A stretch of 54,571 nt of DNA. It comes from Cudoniella acicularis. Its lineage: Eukaryota > Ascomycota > Leotiomycetes > Helotiales > Helotiaceae. A program made the translations under genes and the position numbers. The notes beneath the pieces were generated by a model. The model was not told where the DNA came from. It did no database searches and saw only the letters and a list, made by a program, of their open reading frames with translations. Shown here piece by piece: positions 21,301 to 31,617 of this stretch. How positions within the stretch are numbered: the first letter of the stretch is position 1; each line of letters starts with the position of its first letter. The stretch lies in NCBI GenBank assembly GCA_013054445.1, contig JAAMPI010000184.1, positions 1-54,571 of the forward strand, written 5' to 3'.

Positions 21301-23978
21301 TCTTAATAACCCGCAACAGTCCTGTACTTCTTCTGGTAAAGCCATGGCGCAGACCTTCGCAGCAATGCTACCGTCTTTCCAACAGATGCCCGATGTCGTA
21401 GCAGGGACGAGAGTCGAAGTACCTGTTGCAACCAAACCTCAAGACGAACAACGTCCCCCAGGCACTAGTCACCCCAATCCGCCTCCTGGTGTTGTCTCGA
21501 ACAATAATCCAGTAGCCTCGCAAGCAAGTCTGTTTAATCAACAGCCGCAGGACCATCCAAGAATGACGGTAGAGGAGATGCATCGCATTATTCAGGCTCA
21601 AGCAGATTTTATAGCAAGACTTCCCTGTCAGGTTTTGCAAAGCTCTCCTCCACCACCTTTGCCGCGTGCCTTCATGCACGCGGGACAGACCTTTCAGAGA
21701 ACAAATGATATGCAAAATGGTCCTCAACAAGCGCCCGGTCTCCCGAGTTCAAATGCCAACCTGAAAATTTTTGGCGCGCAAAGTAGTGTGATGTTAAACA
21801 CAGGCCCTGAAGCTGATTCATCCACAAATAACGGAGCTATCAATGGCCAGGGAAGAAAGCAAAAGATTGATCTTGACGGATTTGATATTGAAGGTCCTGA
21901 TCCCACAATTTCGAGTTCTTCACACGCCCATCAGTTCTACGAGGTCAATCCCTTCGTTGAGCACCCAGCAAAAAAACCTCGTCTTGATATGGCAGATATG
22001 TCGTCACAAGCCACACCGTCAGTGGATGGGCAGCAACTAGTCCTACTCGCCGAAGAATTTGGCCAACCCAAAGACCTGAGCGCGCCACCACCAAGTACAG
22101 AGCTACAACGCCCTATCGGTCCAATGATGCCTCCACCAACCTTTTCTTCTGTGCCCCCCTCTAGTGGAAGCATAATGCCCGGCTATAACCCTGGTATTCA
22201 TTATGTTCCGGGAATGAACAACGGCAGAGCCCCAATTCCGCCAAAGACGCCATTGCCCCGGAAGCAAGTAGAAAAGGCTACGCCTGAGACTCAAAAGTCG
22301 CAAGATGGGAACTTCTTCACGCCTCCTGAAAATAACAAGCCTGTTGCAGGATCATCAACCCAGAGCACCATCAGGTTTGACGAACAAATTTCGAATGACA
22401 CAACTCCCACTCCGGCTCCAAAGTCCAAGAAGTCTGTCAGCTCCAAAGCTCCAGTCACACCAACTAAGGGTTCCTCCTTGAAGAACGGTAAGAAGGCTCC
22501 ACAGCCCGATCCAAGTCAAGCAAGTATTACAAACTACCTCAGCAAGGTTCCAACCCCAACAGGAGCTTCCAAAGAAACCCAAACGCCTCTTTCCAAGAAC
22601 ACTCCTGCATCTAAGAAGCAAGAACAAGTTCAATCTCCCACAAATGTACAATCTCAAGAGATTATTGCTGAACCAAGTACCGCAGCCTCACAGAATGCAT
22701 TACCAACTTCCGCAGGGGATCCCGAAGTGCAAACACCACCTAAACCACCGTTCAAGAAGGCGGCAGCGGCTTCTAAAAGGGCAAATTCGACTCAATCTCC
22801 CAAGACGACTGCGCAAGCTTCCTCCTCTTCTACTGCAGTTCCAGCCCCAGAAACCGGTAATACTACGGCCTCTTCATCAGATACACTGCCAATACCAGTT
22901 GAGGATGCCGAAAATGTGCCGACACCAACTTCCAAGAAGGCGGCCTCTACATCCAAAAAGGGGAAGCAAGCTCAAGCTTTCAATACGGCTGCCCAAGTTT
23001 CTTCCTCTTCTACTCCGGCACTTGCACCCGGTGACGCCACGCCTTCTTCATTAAATGTGCCAACTGCCACAGGAAATCATCAAACAGTGCAGACAGAGTC
23101 TTCCAACAAGGCAGCTTCTACGACTAAAAAACCAAAAAAAAGCTCAAGCGCCTAAGCAAACCCCGGAAGCTTCCTCATCCTCGCCAGCTCCAGCACTAGT
23201 CCCAGACTCAACGCCCGACAATATCACCGCCTCCAAACCAGCCACTAAGCTTCCCGTTTCCGCAGGCACCATGGCAAATAACCCACCAGGACCAACTCCA
23301 ACAACTAGTAACAACAAAGCCTCAGCTGCCAAAACAGCCGGCGAATCCTTACTCAACCAGCTCGACCAACTCGCAGCTGAGCAAGCAGCCGAGGAAGCAG
23401 CGCAGAAAGTACTTGGTGCTCCGCCCCCAATCTTGGCCGAGAAGACGAGGAGTGCGGCGAAGAGCGCGAAGGATGCTTATACGAATTCGAAAGCTAGTAG
23501 TGTTGTTGATGATGGAGAGGGGAGTCGGGATGTTACGCCTTGTCCTGCGCCTGCGCCTGTTCAATCCGAGAAGACAAAGGGGAGGGGGAAGAGCAAAGAG
23601 AAAGAGAAGATGGGTGAGGAGTTAGCAGGAGACGGCAACGCTGGAGAGGGTTCAAGTGCCAGTGCTGGTGGTGGGAAGAAGAATTCGAACCCATTAGTAG
23701 GAAAAGCCAAACCCCAGGTCGTTATCCAGAATTCGAAGAGAGCCGCGCCTGAGGATGGGAATGTAGAGGGTGGTGAGTCGTCAAGATCGGCTAAGAAGCA
23801 AAAGACTGCGGCAGCCCCAAAGGCGAAGGCACCAGCGAAACCAAAAACCACTACCCCAAAGACTGCTACTCCGAAGACTGCACCTGCAAAGCCGGCTGCT
23901 ACTGCTGCTGCGACTAAGAAGAAAGCTCCTGCGAAGGGTGCGGCGGCAAAACCTGCTGGTTCTGGGAAGAAGAATTGA
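18388..23978 (+). CDS. Giant disordered Q/P/S-rich protein, frame broken at a poly-A run
   Basis: Exon 1 is 18388-18897. The 49-nt intron has GTTAGT, GCTAAC and TATAG signals. Exon 2 begins at 18947. The only ordered-looking part is residues ~20-330: TVPYDPTLPAAAFPT, a helical stretch with RELTRDMSLQHACDFLQF, and PEEWSDRIHIPTKEEAD. After that come more than 1000 residues of Gln/Pro/Ser/Asn-rich sequence, a putative basic PAKKPRLD patch, then Lys/Ala/Pro-rich repeats (KKAAxxSKK, TPKTATPKTAPAKP) to the C-terminus. The first frame stops at 23155, yet the same Ala/Lys/Pro/Ser style continues in another frame to 23978. Removing one A from the A8 run 23134-23141 joins them into about 1846 residues. 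I do not recognise the family; a nuclear scaffold or transcription co-factor is a guess from composition. Confidence 0.7.
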
Positions 23979-26062
23979 GGGAAGTGATTCTACGTATCTT
24001 CCTTTACTCGGAATCATTCTGCCTTTAGAGGAGCGGGTTATGATGGCATAGCTTTTTAATTGCTTTATGCGCAAGAAGGGAGCAATGGATAAGAAAGAAT
24101 GAAGTCACGAAGAAATGAAGGAATGGATCATGAATGATGTACACTTGGATTGTATGATTAGGATAACACACCTGCGTTCAGCGGAACCACAGCGTTTTGC
24201 TTTAGATCGTATCATGATCAGAAGCCTATAAGACTCAGCTGCTTGTAGAACAATACCTACCTCACTCAGCGAATAAAATGAGATATTCAAAACTCAACAG
24301 TCTTAACCCCTCAAGCGTAAGAGTGCTTGTGTTATTGAATTTATTGCTCCTTTGCCAATTTCGGGTAATACAGAAGGTGGTCTCAGGGTCACTCCCTTCT
24401 ATTCATGCGGAATTAACTTTTTGCCAATCCCTCTTTCAGGTATAAGATGTTCTCCTGCGTTCCTCGTAAAATTGTTGTCTTCGTCCTGCTCGGTCACTAA
24501 TTCTTCTTCGTTACTTCGTTTCACATCTTGCTGCGCAGCACGCTTTTACTTCGTAAAAGACGTAAGTTGACTATCCCATGTTTTTCTTTAATATTTAGAG
24601 GTTTTGTACTTATATCCCAAGGGGGAACCCCTAGGACCCCCCTTTTAAAGTATTATTCTTAATTGTTGATATTTTATAAAAATTTAAAGAAGGTGGAGAG
24701 AGGGGGGCGAGGGTCGTCTATGCGCGACGGTCAGGTGATCGTAGATTTAATGAGAGCCAAAGATACTCCACTCATCATTCCGTATCGCATCTTGCTGCGC
24801 AGCTTTGAATATCCTCTGTTTTACCCTGATTTATTAAGGAATGCTATACTCGAGTAGTTCACCTAGAGGGGGACCGAGGTAACGGGCACCACCGACGTGT
24901 AGGCATGCTTGAAGCGTCGGGTTGGGATTGGGATGTAGAGATGGGGAGGAGGGGCATACTACGAGTTTATTATTTATAGTCGGTCTCCCTCCGAAGCATT
25001 TCCAGGGCATCCTTACTATCTCATACCTTCGTGGGAATGGCAAAAGGAAACCGTGAAGAGGAATTACAACGCGTTCACTTCATGGCACCCATGCAAAATC
25101 CGATCTCGTTCGCCAAAATTCATTTAGGATATCCATCGCTGTTCCTTGATGGCAGGTACGGCATAATCAATCTTATATGATTGTTGGAGGGTACTATATG
25201 GATAAGTGTATATACGAAATTGGCTCCCGAATCCGATGGAAGGGTTTGCTAACGGACCAGGGCTATCATGGCCACCAGTGGGTGACAGGTTTAATCGCCC
25301 ATAGGGTATATCTTTGTTTTCTCAACAAAAAATTTATATTAGAGCGTATTGTCCCATAGATGCAGCCTTTTGGAACACGTTTCGAATTGTTCTGTCACGA
25401 AAGTCGATCTTGCCTATTTCGAACAGCAGCTTCACGACGGCCTCATGCCCATACCAAGCAGCCTACGACAGCGACATCCGACCGTACTTCAAAATATTCT
25501 GAGAGTGGTGTGTTGTCAATGTAGAGGCGAGAAAGTCAAACGCCGAGCGCGATTTTCGACATGCTCGGCTATCTATTGAAGAACCGTGACGGCAAATTGT
25601 GTAAATTTTATCCTATTTAAGACATATTTCCATGCCCTAACTTACATTATTTGGCCCATTTCTTGATATCATGAACAAATTGCTGTGTAATTCTTCTGTG
25701 TATGCCCTTGTCAATATAGAAATGAGCATTGTTTTTCCTTATAGACTAACTCAAGATCGAGACCTTCAGTCAAGTAATGTTATGTACCTTCTGGTATTCG
25801 ATCTTAAGGAGCTTGTTGGTGACACGCGAGCACTTCCACTCACTATACTTCTTAACAGTAACGTCTAGTTGCTCTGGAATCTCAAGAGGGCCGGAAGGCC
25901 TAGATAGTACCGATTCTATTGGTAAGTTTGAGGTCTGAGAGGGCAGAACGTTGGTGATGTTGATAGCATCATGGCCTAAGAATCCTTCTTAGATAGAAGT
26001 TTACTTCGACAATTGGGGGTGTGAGGGGGAGGAGGTAGGTGTAACAGAACAAAGGAGTGGTA
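23979..26062. other. Gene-poor, probably repeat-derived segment
   Basis: No gene is supported. AT-rich blocks alternate with GC-rich words. CATCTTGCTGCGCAGC (24527 region) is echoed at about 24787 (GCATCTTGCTGCGCAGC), and a C-run with CCTAGGACCCCCC lies near 24630. These look like fragments of dispersed elements. An open frame at 25037-25180 (MAKGNREEELQRV...) is too short and unsupported to call. Confidence 0.45.
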
Positions 26063-26323
26063 TGTCACGACCCCCGCGTCATGTGATTGGGTCACCTGAT
26101 GGATCCATGGATCCTAGGAACTCAGGACCATCTAGGATCTTAGGATCCTAAGATCTATGACCACCACCCATATAGCTATATAGTTTTCCTTTGTAGAGCT
26201 GCGTACTCAACTTCATATATCTTAGTAAGATAACATTCTACCCAAATCTGCTTGACACTTCATTGTACGACTAAACATACGCCTCACGTGATATTGAATA
26301 CCACGTGACCACAGAACGTTACA
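26063..26323 (+). mobile_element. Candidate solo LTR
   Basis: The 261-bp segment starts TGTCACGACC and ends GAACGTTACA, so the ends are TG...CA with imperfect inverted termini (TGTCAC/GTTACA). It is bordered by TGGTA (26058-26062) and TAGTA (26324-26328), which agree at four of five bases, as expected for an old 5-bp target-site duplication. A TATA-like CATATAGCTATATAG lies inside. TGTNACGACCC starts are common in fungal Gypsy-type LTRs. No internal gag/pol sequence is nearby, hence solo. Confidence 0.5.
26136..26155. repeat. 20-bp perfect palindrome within the LTR candidate
   Basis: GATCTTAGGATCCTAAGATC is its own reverse complement. A second palindrome, GGATCCATGGATCC, lies at 26101-26114. 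Both sit in the upstream half of the LTR candidate and could be binding sites or hairpins. Confidence 0.7.
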
Positions 26324-26600
26324 TAGTATAATGATTATATCACTAAAGTAACCCCACGACTAGTATGGAAGGAATACTATCTAAGCTGTGCATGAAGCTC
26401 CTATCTAATGGGTGAAGGCCCAGTCTTATACAGAACCTTCGTGGAGGTTGGATCGCTTGGATCACGTCCCATATCCCCTCGAGTCACGTGAGTATAATAG
26501 AGTAGAATCTGAATCTCGAGTATTATACCTTGAGTAGGGTATAAATAGTGAGTAATATTCTAATATGCTCTACTAATTTCTCACACTGGGTATAAGGAGA

Positions 26601-26835
26601 GTAAATTGTGTTGAACTTTTCTTTAATACTCCATAGGTTATAGTGTACTCAGTGATTCGTGACCCCGATTTTATACCTTAGCATTCTTTAAAGTGCTATG
26701 TTACTCCTTTGATTCACTAAATTCCAAACTCTATAGATATATGGCTCTGTATCCTCTTTAAGGGACAGTTATAATCAATGGTATAGCTTAAGAAAAAGAT
26801 ATACCTTTACTTTTGTATTTTCGAAACAGAATTGA
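26601..26835 (+). repeat. Dispersed repeat, copy 1 (about 235 bp)
   Basis: This segment aligns along its whole length with 29484-29715. Shared blocks include GTAAATT(G/C)TGTTGA, TTATAGTG, GATTTTATACC, ACTCCTTT(G/A)ATTCA, TGTATCCTCTTTAAG, GGTAT(A/G)GCTTAAGAAAAAGA and TATTTTCGAAACA. Identity is roughly 70 percent by eye. The two copies lie in the same orientation on either side of the BTB gene. Confidence 0.75.
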
Positions 26836-27156
26836 ATTATTAGAACGATGTCCGTAAAGACAAGTCAAGTGCGCTGAACCAACAAATAGACCTTGTTCAC
26901 AATTGCAGATATCGCAAGTGGTCCGCCGCTATCTTGAGTCATTAAGCATGAAGTGTCCACGTTTTGTGGCGTTATGCATGTTATCTGTTTCGGCTGCTAT
27001 GGTGCGCCCTGGCTGTTTTCACATTTGTCGATGACTGCCTAAGCTTCCTCGTGAATAATACACAAAATAGAGTAGTTTATATCCATATAATCACGACACT
27101 CTTCCGCCAAGGTCGCTTCTCACATAATTTTCGCAACTTGTTTCTGCACGCAAGCC

Positions 27157-28199
27157 ATGACAGAAAATAGGGTTATCTTTGATGCTGATGGTGACCTACA
27201 ACTAGTAGTGGGCAATGAGCACGACTCAGCCGAACAACATGAATTCATCGTGTGCTCAAGGGCACTTTCTCGTGCAACACCGGTCTTCAAAGCAATGCTC
27301 TACGGGCCCTTCAAAGAAGCCAAAAGTACCACAACACCAGAATCGGAATGGGTTGTGGAGCTACCGGAAGACAAACCAGTCCCTCTCAAAACGCTACTCC
27401 ATATCATCCACGCGCAATTCGAGTAAGTTCCGCAAACGTTGACTCTCTCTGAACTCTATGAAATTGTTGTCGTGTCGAACAAATATGATATGACTCGCAT
27501 TCTTAGACCATGGGCAAAAAATTGGTTCGAGGCTCATGTGAACTCTGATGAGGCTGATGGCCGCGAGTTGTTGCTTTTGGTTGCTTGGGAGTTTGGCGCA
27601 GAGGATGTCTTCGAGAAGCTGGCTAAGAGGACAACGTTGGGATGCAAGGTGGATTTAGAAGGTCAGATACTTGATTCTCAAGGGATCAAACTCCATGATC
27701 ACTGGCCCGCTGGTATTCTTGGTAAGTTTCAAAGCAACGTGCCTTTTCCTACTAGAGAGGATTCCATATTCTGACAATCACAGAGGGAATAGCTAGTATT
27801 CGGCTACAGATCATCGACGGAATCTTCCAGCGATTGAAAGGCTGCATTGATAAATTGCGATCGAAAGGCAACAACAATTGCTACTGCGATAGGTTCCGCC
27901 CACAAGGCGGGGAACCTTGCAGTACCATCACACTGGGCGCGATTACAAAATCCCTGCCAGACCCCGAACTTGCGTATCTGTGGTCTGAGAAAGAGGATAA
28001 ACCATATACTGAAAGCATCAATCACCTGCTTGATATGATTAACGATGTTATATATGTTAGGATCTCTAATCAAAGTATGTGCAATCGGATTGCTCCGTTA
28101 CTCAGGGAGGTTCAAGAAATGGTCTCGACAATTAAGAGTCCTGATACGGCTGCACATAAGGTGCATATGTCTCGGCAGAAAGAGAAGTCCGGATTGTAG
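27157..28199 (+). pseudogene. BTB/POZ-domain protein with in-frame stop
   Basis: Exons 27157-27721 and 27784-28199, joined by a 62-nt intron starting GTAAGT, would encode about 326 residues. The BTB part reads EFIVCSRALSRATPVFKAML, YGPFKEA, W-x-V-x-LPED, LLHIIHAQFE-(stop)-VPQTLTLSELYEI and NKYDMTRILRPWA, matching the small BTB proteins that are numerous in Leotiomycetes. TAA at 27424-27426 interrupts an otherwise continuous frame. A CAA-to-TAA change would explain it and is of the CpA-to-TpA type. Everything downstream, including the intron, still looks sound, so decay is recent or the stop is read through. Such proteins are often adaptors for Cul3 ligases; the partner is unknown. Confidence 0.75.
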
Positions 28200-29483
28200 C
28201 GGACGTTGAAAATCTTTTGGGGGGAAGGGGGAAGGGGGAAATGCACGCTTATTAGATCCGAAGCAAAGGTGTTCACTTCATACTCCCTCTCGTTTTTATT
28301 AATACATTAGGCCTTCAAACAACCCTTCTTAAAACAAACATGGCAGATGGAAATAGGATAGAAGGGCTGTAAGGTATTGCGTTTAAAATGGGTGGATGAG
28401 AGAGACTCAGGGATAGGCTTGGGCCAATATTCAACAAGGAGAAGGTCACCCGGGCACAAATTATTGCCCACTATTCTGCACATTCTGTTCGTTGGCCGAC
28501 TTGCCCTAGATTCGACCTATTTATATAGTGCCGTTACCTTTGATCTCTGACTTTAAGGTTCCAAGAATTGTCGAAATACTAACAAAAGCTTCGCTGGAAG
28601 TGAAATCACTGTAGCAGGAGTATAAGTGCAAAGGGTTTGACAGCAGTGTTGAGAATTTGACAGCGTAACTGTACAGGGATATGAAAAGGAAAGCGAACGA
28701 ACGACTTGCAAGTCACTCTTAAAAACTTGTAGACATCTCATTAAAGAAAGACAACGTACCCACCTGGCAGTATTGCAAAGAATCTCCCGAAATCTCACCT
28801 TCCTGTGAGCCTTTAAGCAAACGCAGCACAGCCATCGTCATTTTGTATTTTTTGACGTAACGACGTACTCCTAGTTCAGAAAGGAGGGTCCTTCTGAGAG
28901 GGTTCAATCGAGGGAAGTAGTTGCTTGGTTAAGAGAAAACACGCGGTGGTACTTTTGCTTATATAGATGGTTAAACTTGCAAGTGACATCAGTGGGGCTC
29001 AACGTCAACCGTCAAAGCCAGCAGCTGAAAGATATTCAATCCTTAACTTGAACTTGATCCTCTAATTTGTCTTTAGTGAATGGCGGAACACGAGTCATTG
29101 CAGCATTGTTCCTCATTAGTGTATAAATAGATCTAAATCCATGGACGATTCCAAGTCTTGGTGGACTCGACAATTGAAAAGTCTTACGACTTCAAGAGAA
29201 GAGACAATCATTGCAGATTTTACGGTACAGGGTCTGAGGGTACAAACTAGCTAGCTGAGAGTGCTTCCTGTAATCTATTATTTTTTGCCATGTTGAGTGT
29301 CTAAGAAGAATTACAGCCTAAAGTTCGCTTGTTTGGTCGGTGATCAAGCAACCGACTGAGAAAGGGAAAAGTGTTCGAATATCCCCATTGAAAGATGCGG
29401 CAATACAAGCCACGAGGTGCTTTTTTGAGCCTTGTACTTGGATATTTCAGGAAAGCTGCTCTAGATGATCATCCAGGTCTTGT
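28200..29483. other. Gene-free segment
   Basis: G-runs at 28216-28240, then AT-rich sequence. On the minus strand a TATATAAG element (about 28958-28965) precedes a short open frame at 28844-28725, but its composition and length give no support. I see no other gene, RNA or clear repeat before the second dispersed-repeat copy. Confidence 0.4.
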
Positions 29484-29715
29484 GTAAATTCTGTTGACCT
29501 ATTTCGTGGATGCTTTGTAGATTATAGTGCGCTCCGTGGGTTCAAGACCCTGATTTTATACCGAGGAACTCTATAAATTACCGCGACTCCTTTAATTCAT
29601 TAACTTTCGGTCTACGTAGACATATGACCGTGTATCCTCTTTAAGAGAAAGTTGATATCAAAGGTATGGCTTAAGAAAAAGAAATTTGACCTTCGTATTT
29701 TCGAAACATAATGGA
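29484..29715 (+). repeat. Dispersed repeat, copy 2 (about 232 bp)
   Basis: Diverged partner of 26601-26835 in the same orientation. Near its 5' third it holds GGGTTCAAGACCC, which resembles a Pol III B-box-like stem-loop; the other copy does not preserve it. The class of element is unknown. Confidence 0.75.
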
Positions 29716-29862
29716 AACTTGGGAACCTTCACGGTTATTCTTTGCACGGGCATGAGAGTTTTTGGAATGACCATTGAGGTTTCTACAACTCTTCGCAAAA
29801 TACCACGATCGTCATCCTGTCCAGTGCTGCGACGCACTGTAAAAGAAAATCCTCGCGAGCCA

Positions 29863-30285
29863 TCAGACATTGCCTCTCAGACCAGGCCTCAATAGCTCGA
29901 GTGCATCCGCGAATAAAATCCCATGCGCAATATAACCCAAATACAGAAACACAGACAATACAAAGATCCCTTCCACCATGAGAGCCATTCATAAAAGTAC
30001 ATTGGAGCCATGAATAGCATGATCAGGAAAACCCCTCCCAGAACGCCGAGGATTATTTTGGCACATGCTTGAAATCGTTGAAACCCTGTTGGGGTGAGCT
30101 GGAGTTGGTGGCAGTGGAGTTGGGGAGGGTTGATGAGATGGCGCCTGGAAGAGATTGAGTTTGTCGGAGAATCTCTGGCCGAGGATCTCGGAGGGCGTTG
30201 GTTGGAGCAAAGGTGGCGAACCTGTGACGCGACTTTCTGGTAAAGAACGATGGTGTATTTGCTCTCTACTTTCTGTTGGTGACAT
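29863..30285 (-). pseudogene. Small two-membrane-segment protein gene with compensating frame breaks
   Basis: From ATG 30285 a Pro-rich cytosolic part is readable (PTPSEILGQRFSDKLNLFQ, PSPTPLPPTPAHP). The next plausible coding sequence is in a second frame: FQACAKIILGVLGGVFLIML (30075-30016 region), a good membrane segment. Then the first frame resumes after a TGA with GIFVLSVFLYLGYIAHGILF and ends at 29863. Two opposite frame changes would give one short protein with a Pro-rich head and two membrane helices. No short introns fit. This may be a decayed gene, or coincidence in one of the frames. I do not recognise the family. Confidence 0.35.
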
Positions 30286-30358
30286 ATATGCGGAAAGAAG
30301 TGGTGTTGTCGTCCGGGTTGTCGAAGAGAGACTTTTTTACTGGATCCTTAGAGGCTTG

Positions 30359-30378
30359 TTTTTTTTTTTTTTTTTTTT
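30359..30378 (+). repeat. T20 homopolymer
   Basis: Twenty consecutive T, followed nine bases later by a T10 run (30388-30397). No adjacent gene or target-site duplication marks it as a retroposed tail. It is a likely site of length variation and assembly error. Confidence 0.9.
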
Positions 30379-30456
30379 GGCAAGACGTTTTTTTTTTCGA
30401 GTATTCAAAGAAAGAGAAAGTAGGCGTACAGGTAGCAGAAGTATCTGCAATGATAG

Positions 30457-31617
30457 TCAAGACATGATGGAGGAATTGGTTGGTGGTTCATGAAGATTCG
30501 TTCTTCGGGGTTTGAGTGTCAGAGGGAATCTGAATTGTGCAAGCGATGTCGCGGAGATTGTTCGAGTCTACTCTAGCAATTGGATGTTTTGAAGTGACAC
30601 TTACGAAAGGGCTTTGCGTTTCGGCGCCCTTCGCTCTTTTGCGTCTCCTTGTTGTGGCTGCTTAGAAGCCTTCATAGTTTTTCTGTGCTTGCGATCCCTC
30701 TCTGACACTTGTTCCTCGCCCAAACAATCTCCCTTTGGATCTTCACTTTCATCGGTCTTGTTACCAGGTTTAATCTTCGGACTCGTCATTTCCGCCAACA
30801 GGAAACTCTCAAATGCTTGAATATACTCAAGCTTGTAAGTGCCCGAACAACTTTCCCTCTCAAACAAATCTGGTGTCCATGGAGACTTATAGGAGACCTC
30901 CCTAACCCTCAAATCCAGTTGTTGCAAGCCACGAACAGCCGAAAAACAACCACTTCCCGCGAACGCAATCAAATTTCCTCGATTTTTTGTCATACTACTT
31001 GTCGTCGTGTCCAAAACACCAATGTACAACTTTCGCAAAAGTTTGCAGTCTGCCAACAGGTTAAAGGCATATCGGGTGACCCTCTTGATATCCACGCTAA
31101 AGACATAAGCGTCCTCAGAAACAGAGCGGAGACAAACTTCAATGGACTTGAGGTAGCGACGGCCACGGTCTCCGATCATATAGAGGTAGCGATACAAATC
31201 GTAAGCGTTGTCGAAGGAGAACGTGTTTTGACCGAAGTATATTGCGATGAAGTCGGAATTGTAGAAGTACTGGCATGTGCGGGCGAGAGAGAGGACTTTC
31301 TCGTTGTCTCTGTAGCCTTCCCCTTGTTCGGCGCGCTGTGTATCTAGGAAGATGCGATGAACAGGCGGTTGGAGACGCGCAGATGATGGCAGGATGTGGT
31401 GGTAGATCATGGTGTGGATCTCGGGAGGAAGGGGAAGCAGTGCACTCGATTGAACGCATGGTGGTGATTCGAATTGAGACTCAAGGTCAAGTTGGGATCC
31501 CATCGACGTGGCGGACATTTCGATGGTGCTGTTTGAGAATCGCAATTGACAAAGATCGAATGCGCTGGAAGAGTTTGATGTTGAAGGGTTTAAGTATTCT
31601 TTGAGCCGCGGGGTCAT
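30457..31617 (-). CDS. DUF7730/2EXR-like (F-box-like) protein
   Basis: The main exon 31617-30605 encodes about 337 residues, including LLPLPPEIHTMIYHHILP (about residues 60-77), the LPxEIRxxIY element that opens the 2EXR/DUF7730 families of fungi, followed by the usual YFGQNTFSF and LR(Y)LKSIEV blocks. The C-terminal third is Lys/Glu-rich. The frame meets TAA inside CTTTC-GTAAGT, a perfect 5' splice site. Splicing from 30604 to an acceptor at 30530 would add a last exon (30529-30457) of 24 codons and keep the frame, for 361 residues. If unspliced, the protein ends at 30601. These proteins are common in multicopy accessory families; the function is unknown. Confidence 0.65.

Noticed and set aside
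25241..25300. Sequence resembling the 3' part of a 5S rRNA gene (CCACCAGTGGGTGAC)
   Set aside because: Only this short word matches; the rest of the 5S structure and the Pol III internal control region are absent.
28719..28907. Possible minus-strand microgene with TATATAA box
   Set aside because: The only intron that would extend it is 34 nt, and the ~40-residue product has no recognisable feature.
29536..29565. GGGTTCAAGACCC as a tRNA T-arm or SINE B-box
   Set aside because: No A-box, acceptor stem or anticodon arm could be placed, and the homologous copy at 26650 does not keep the stem.
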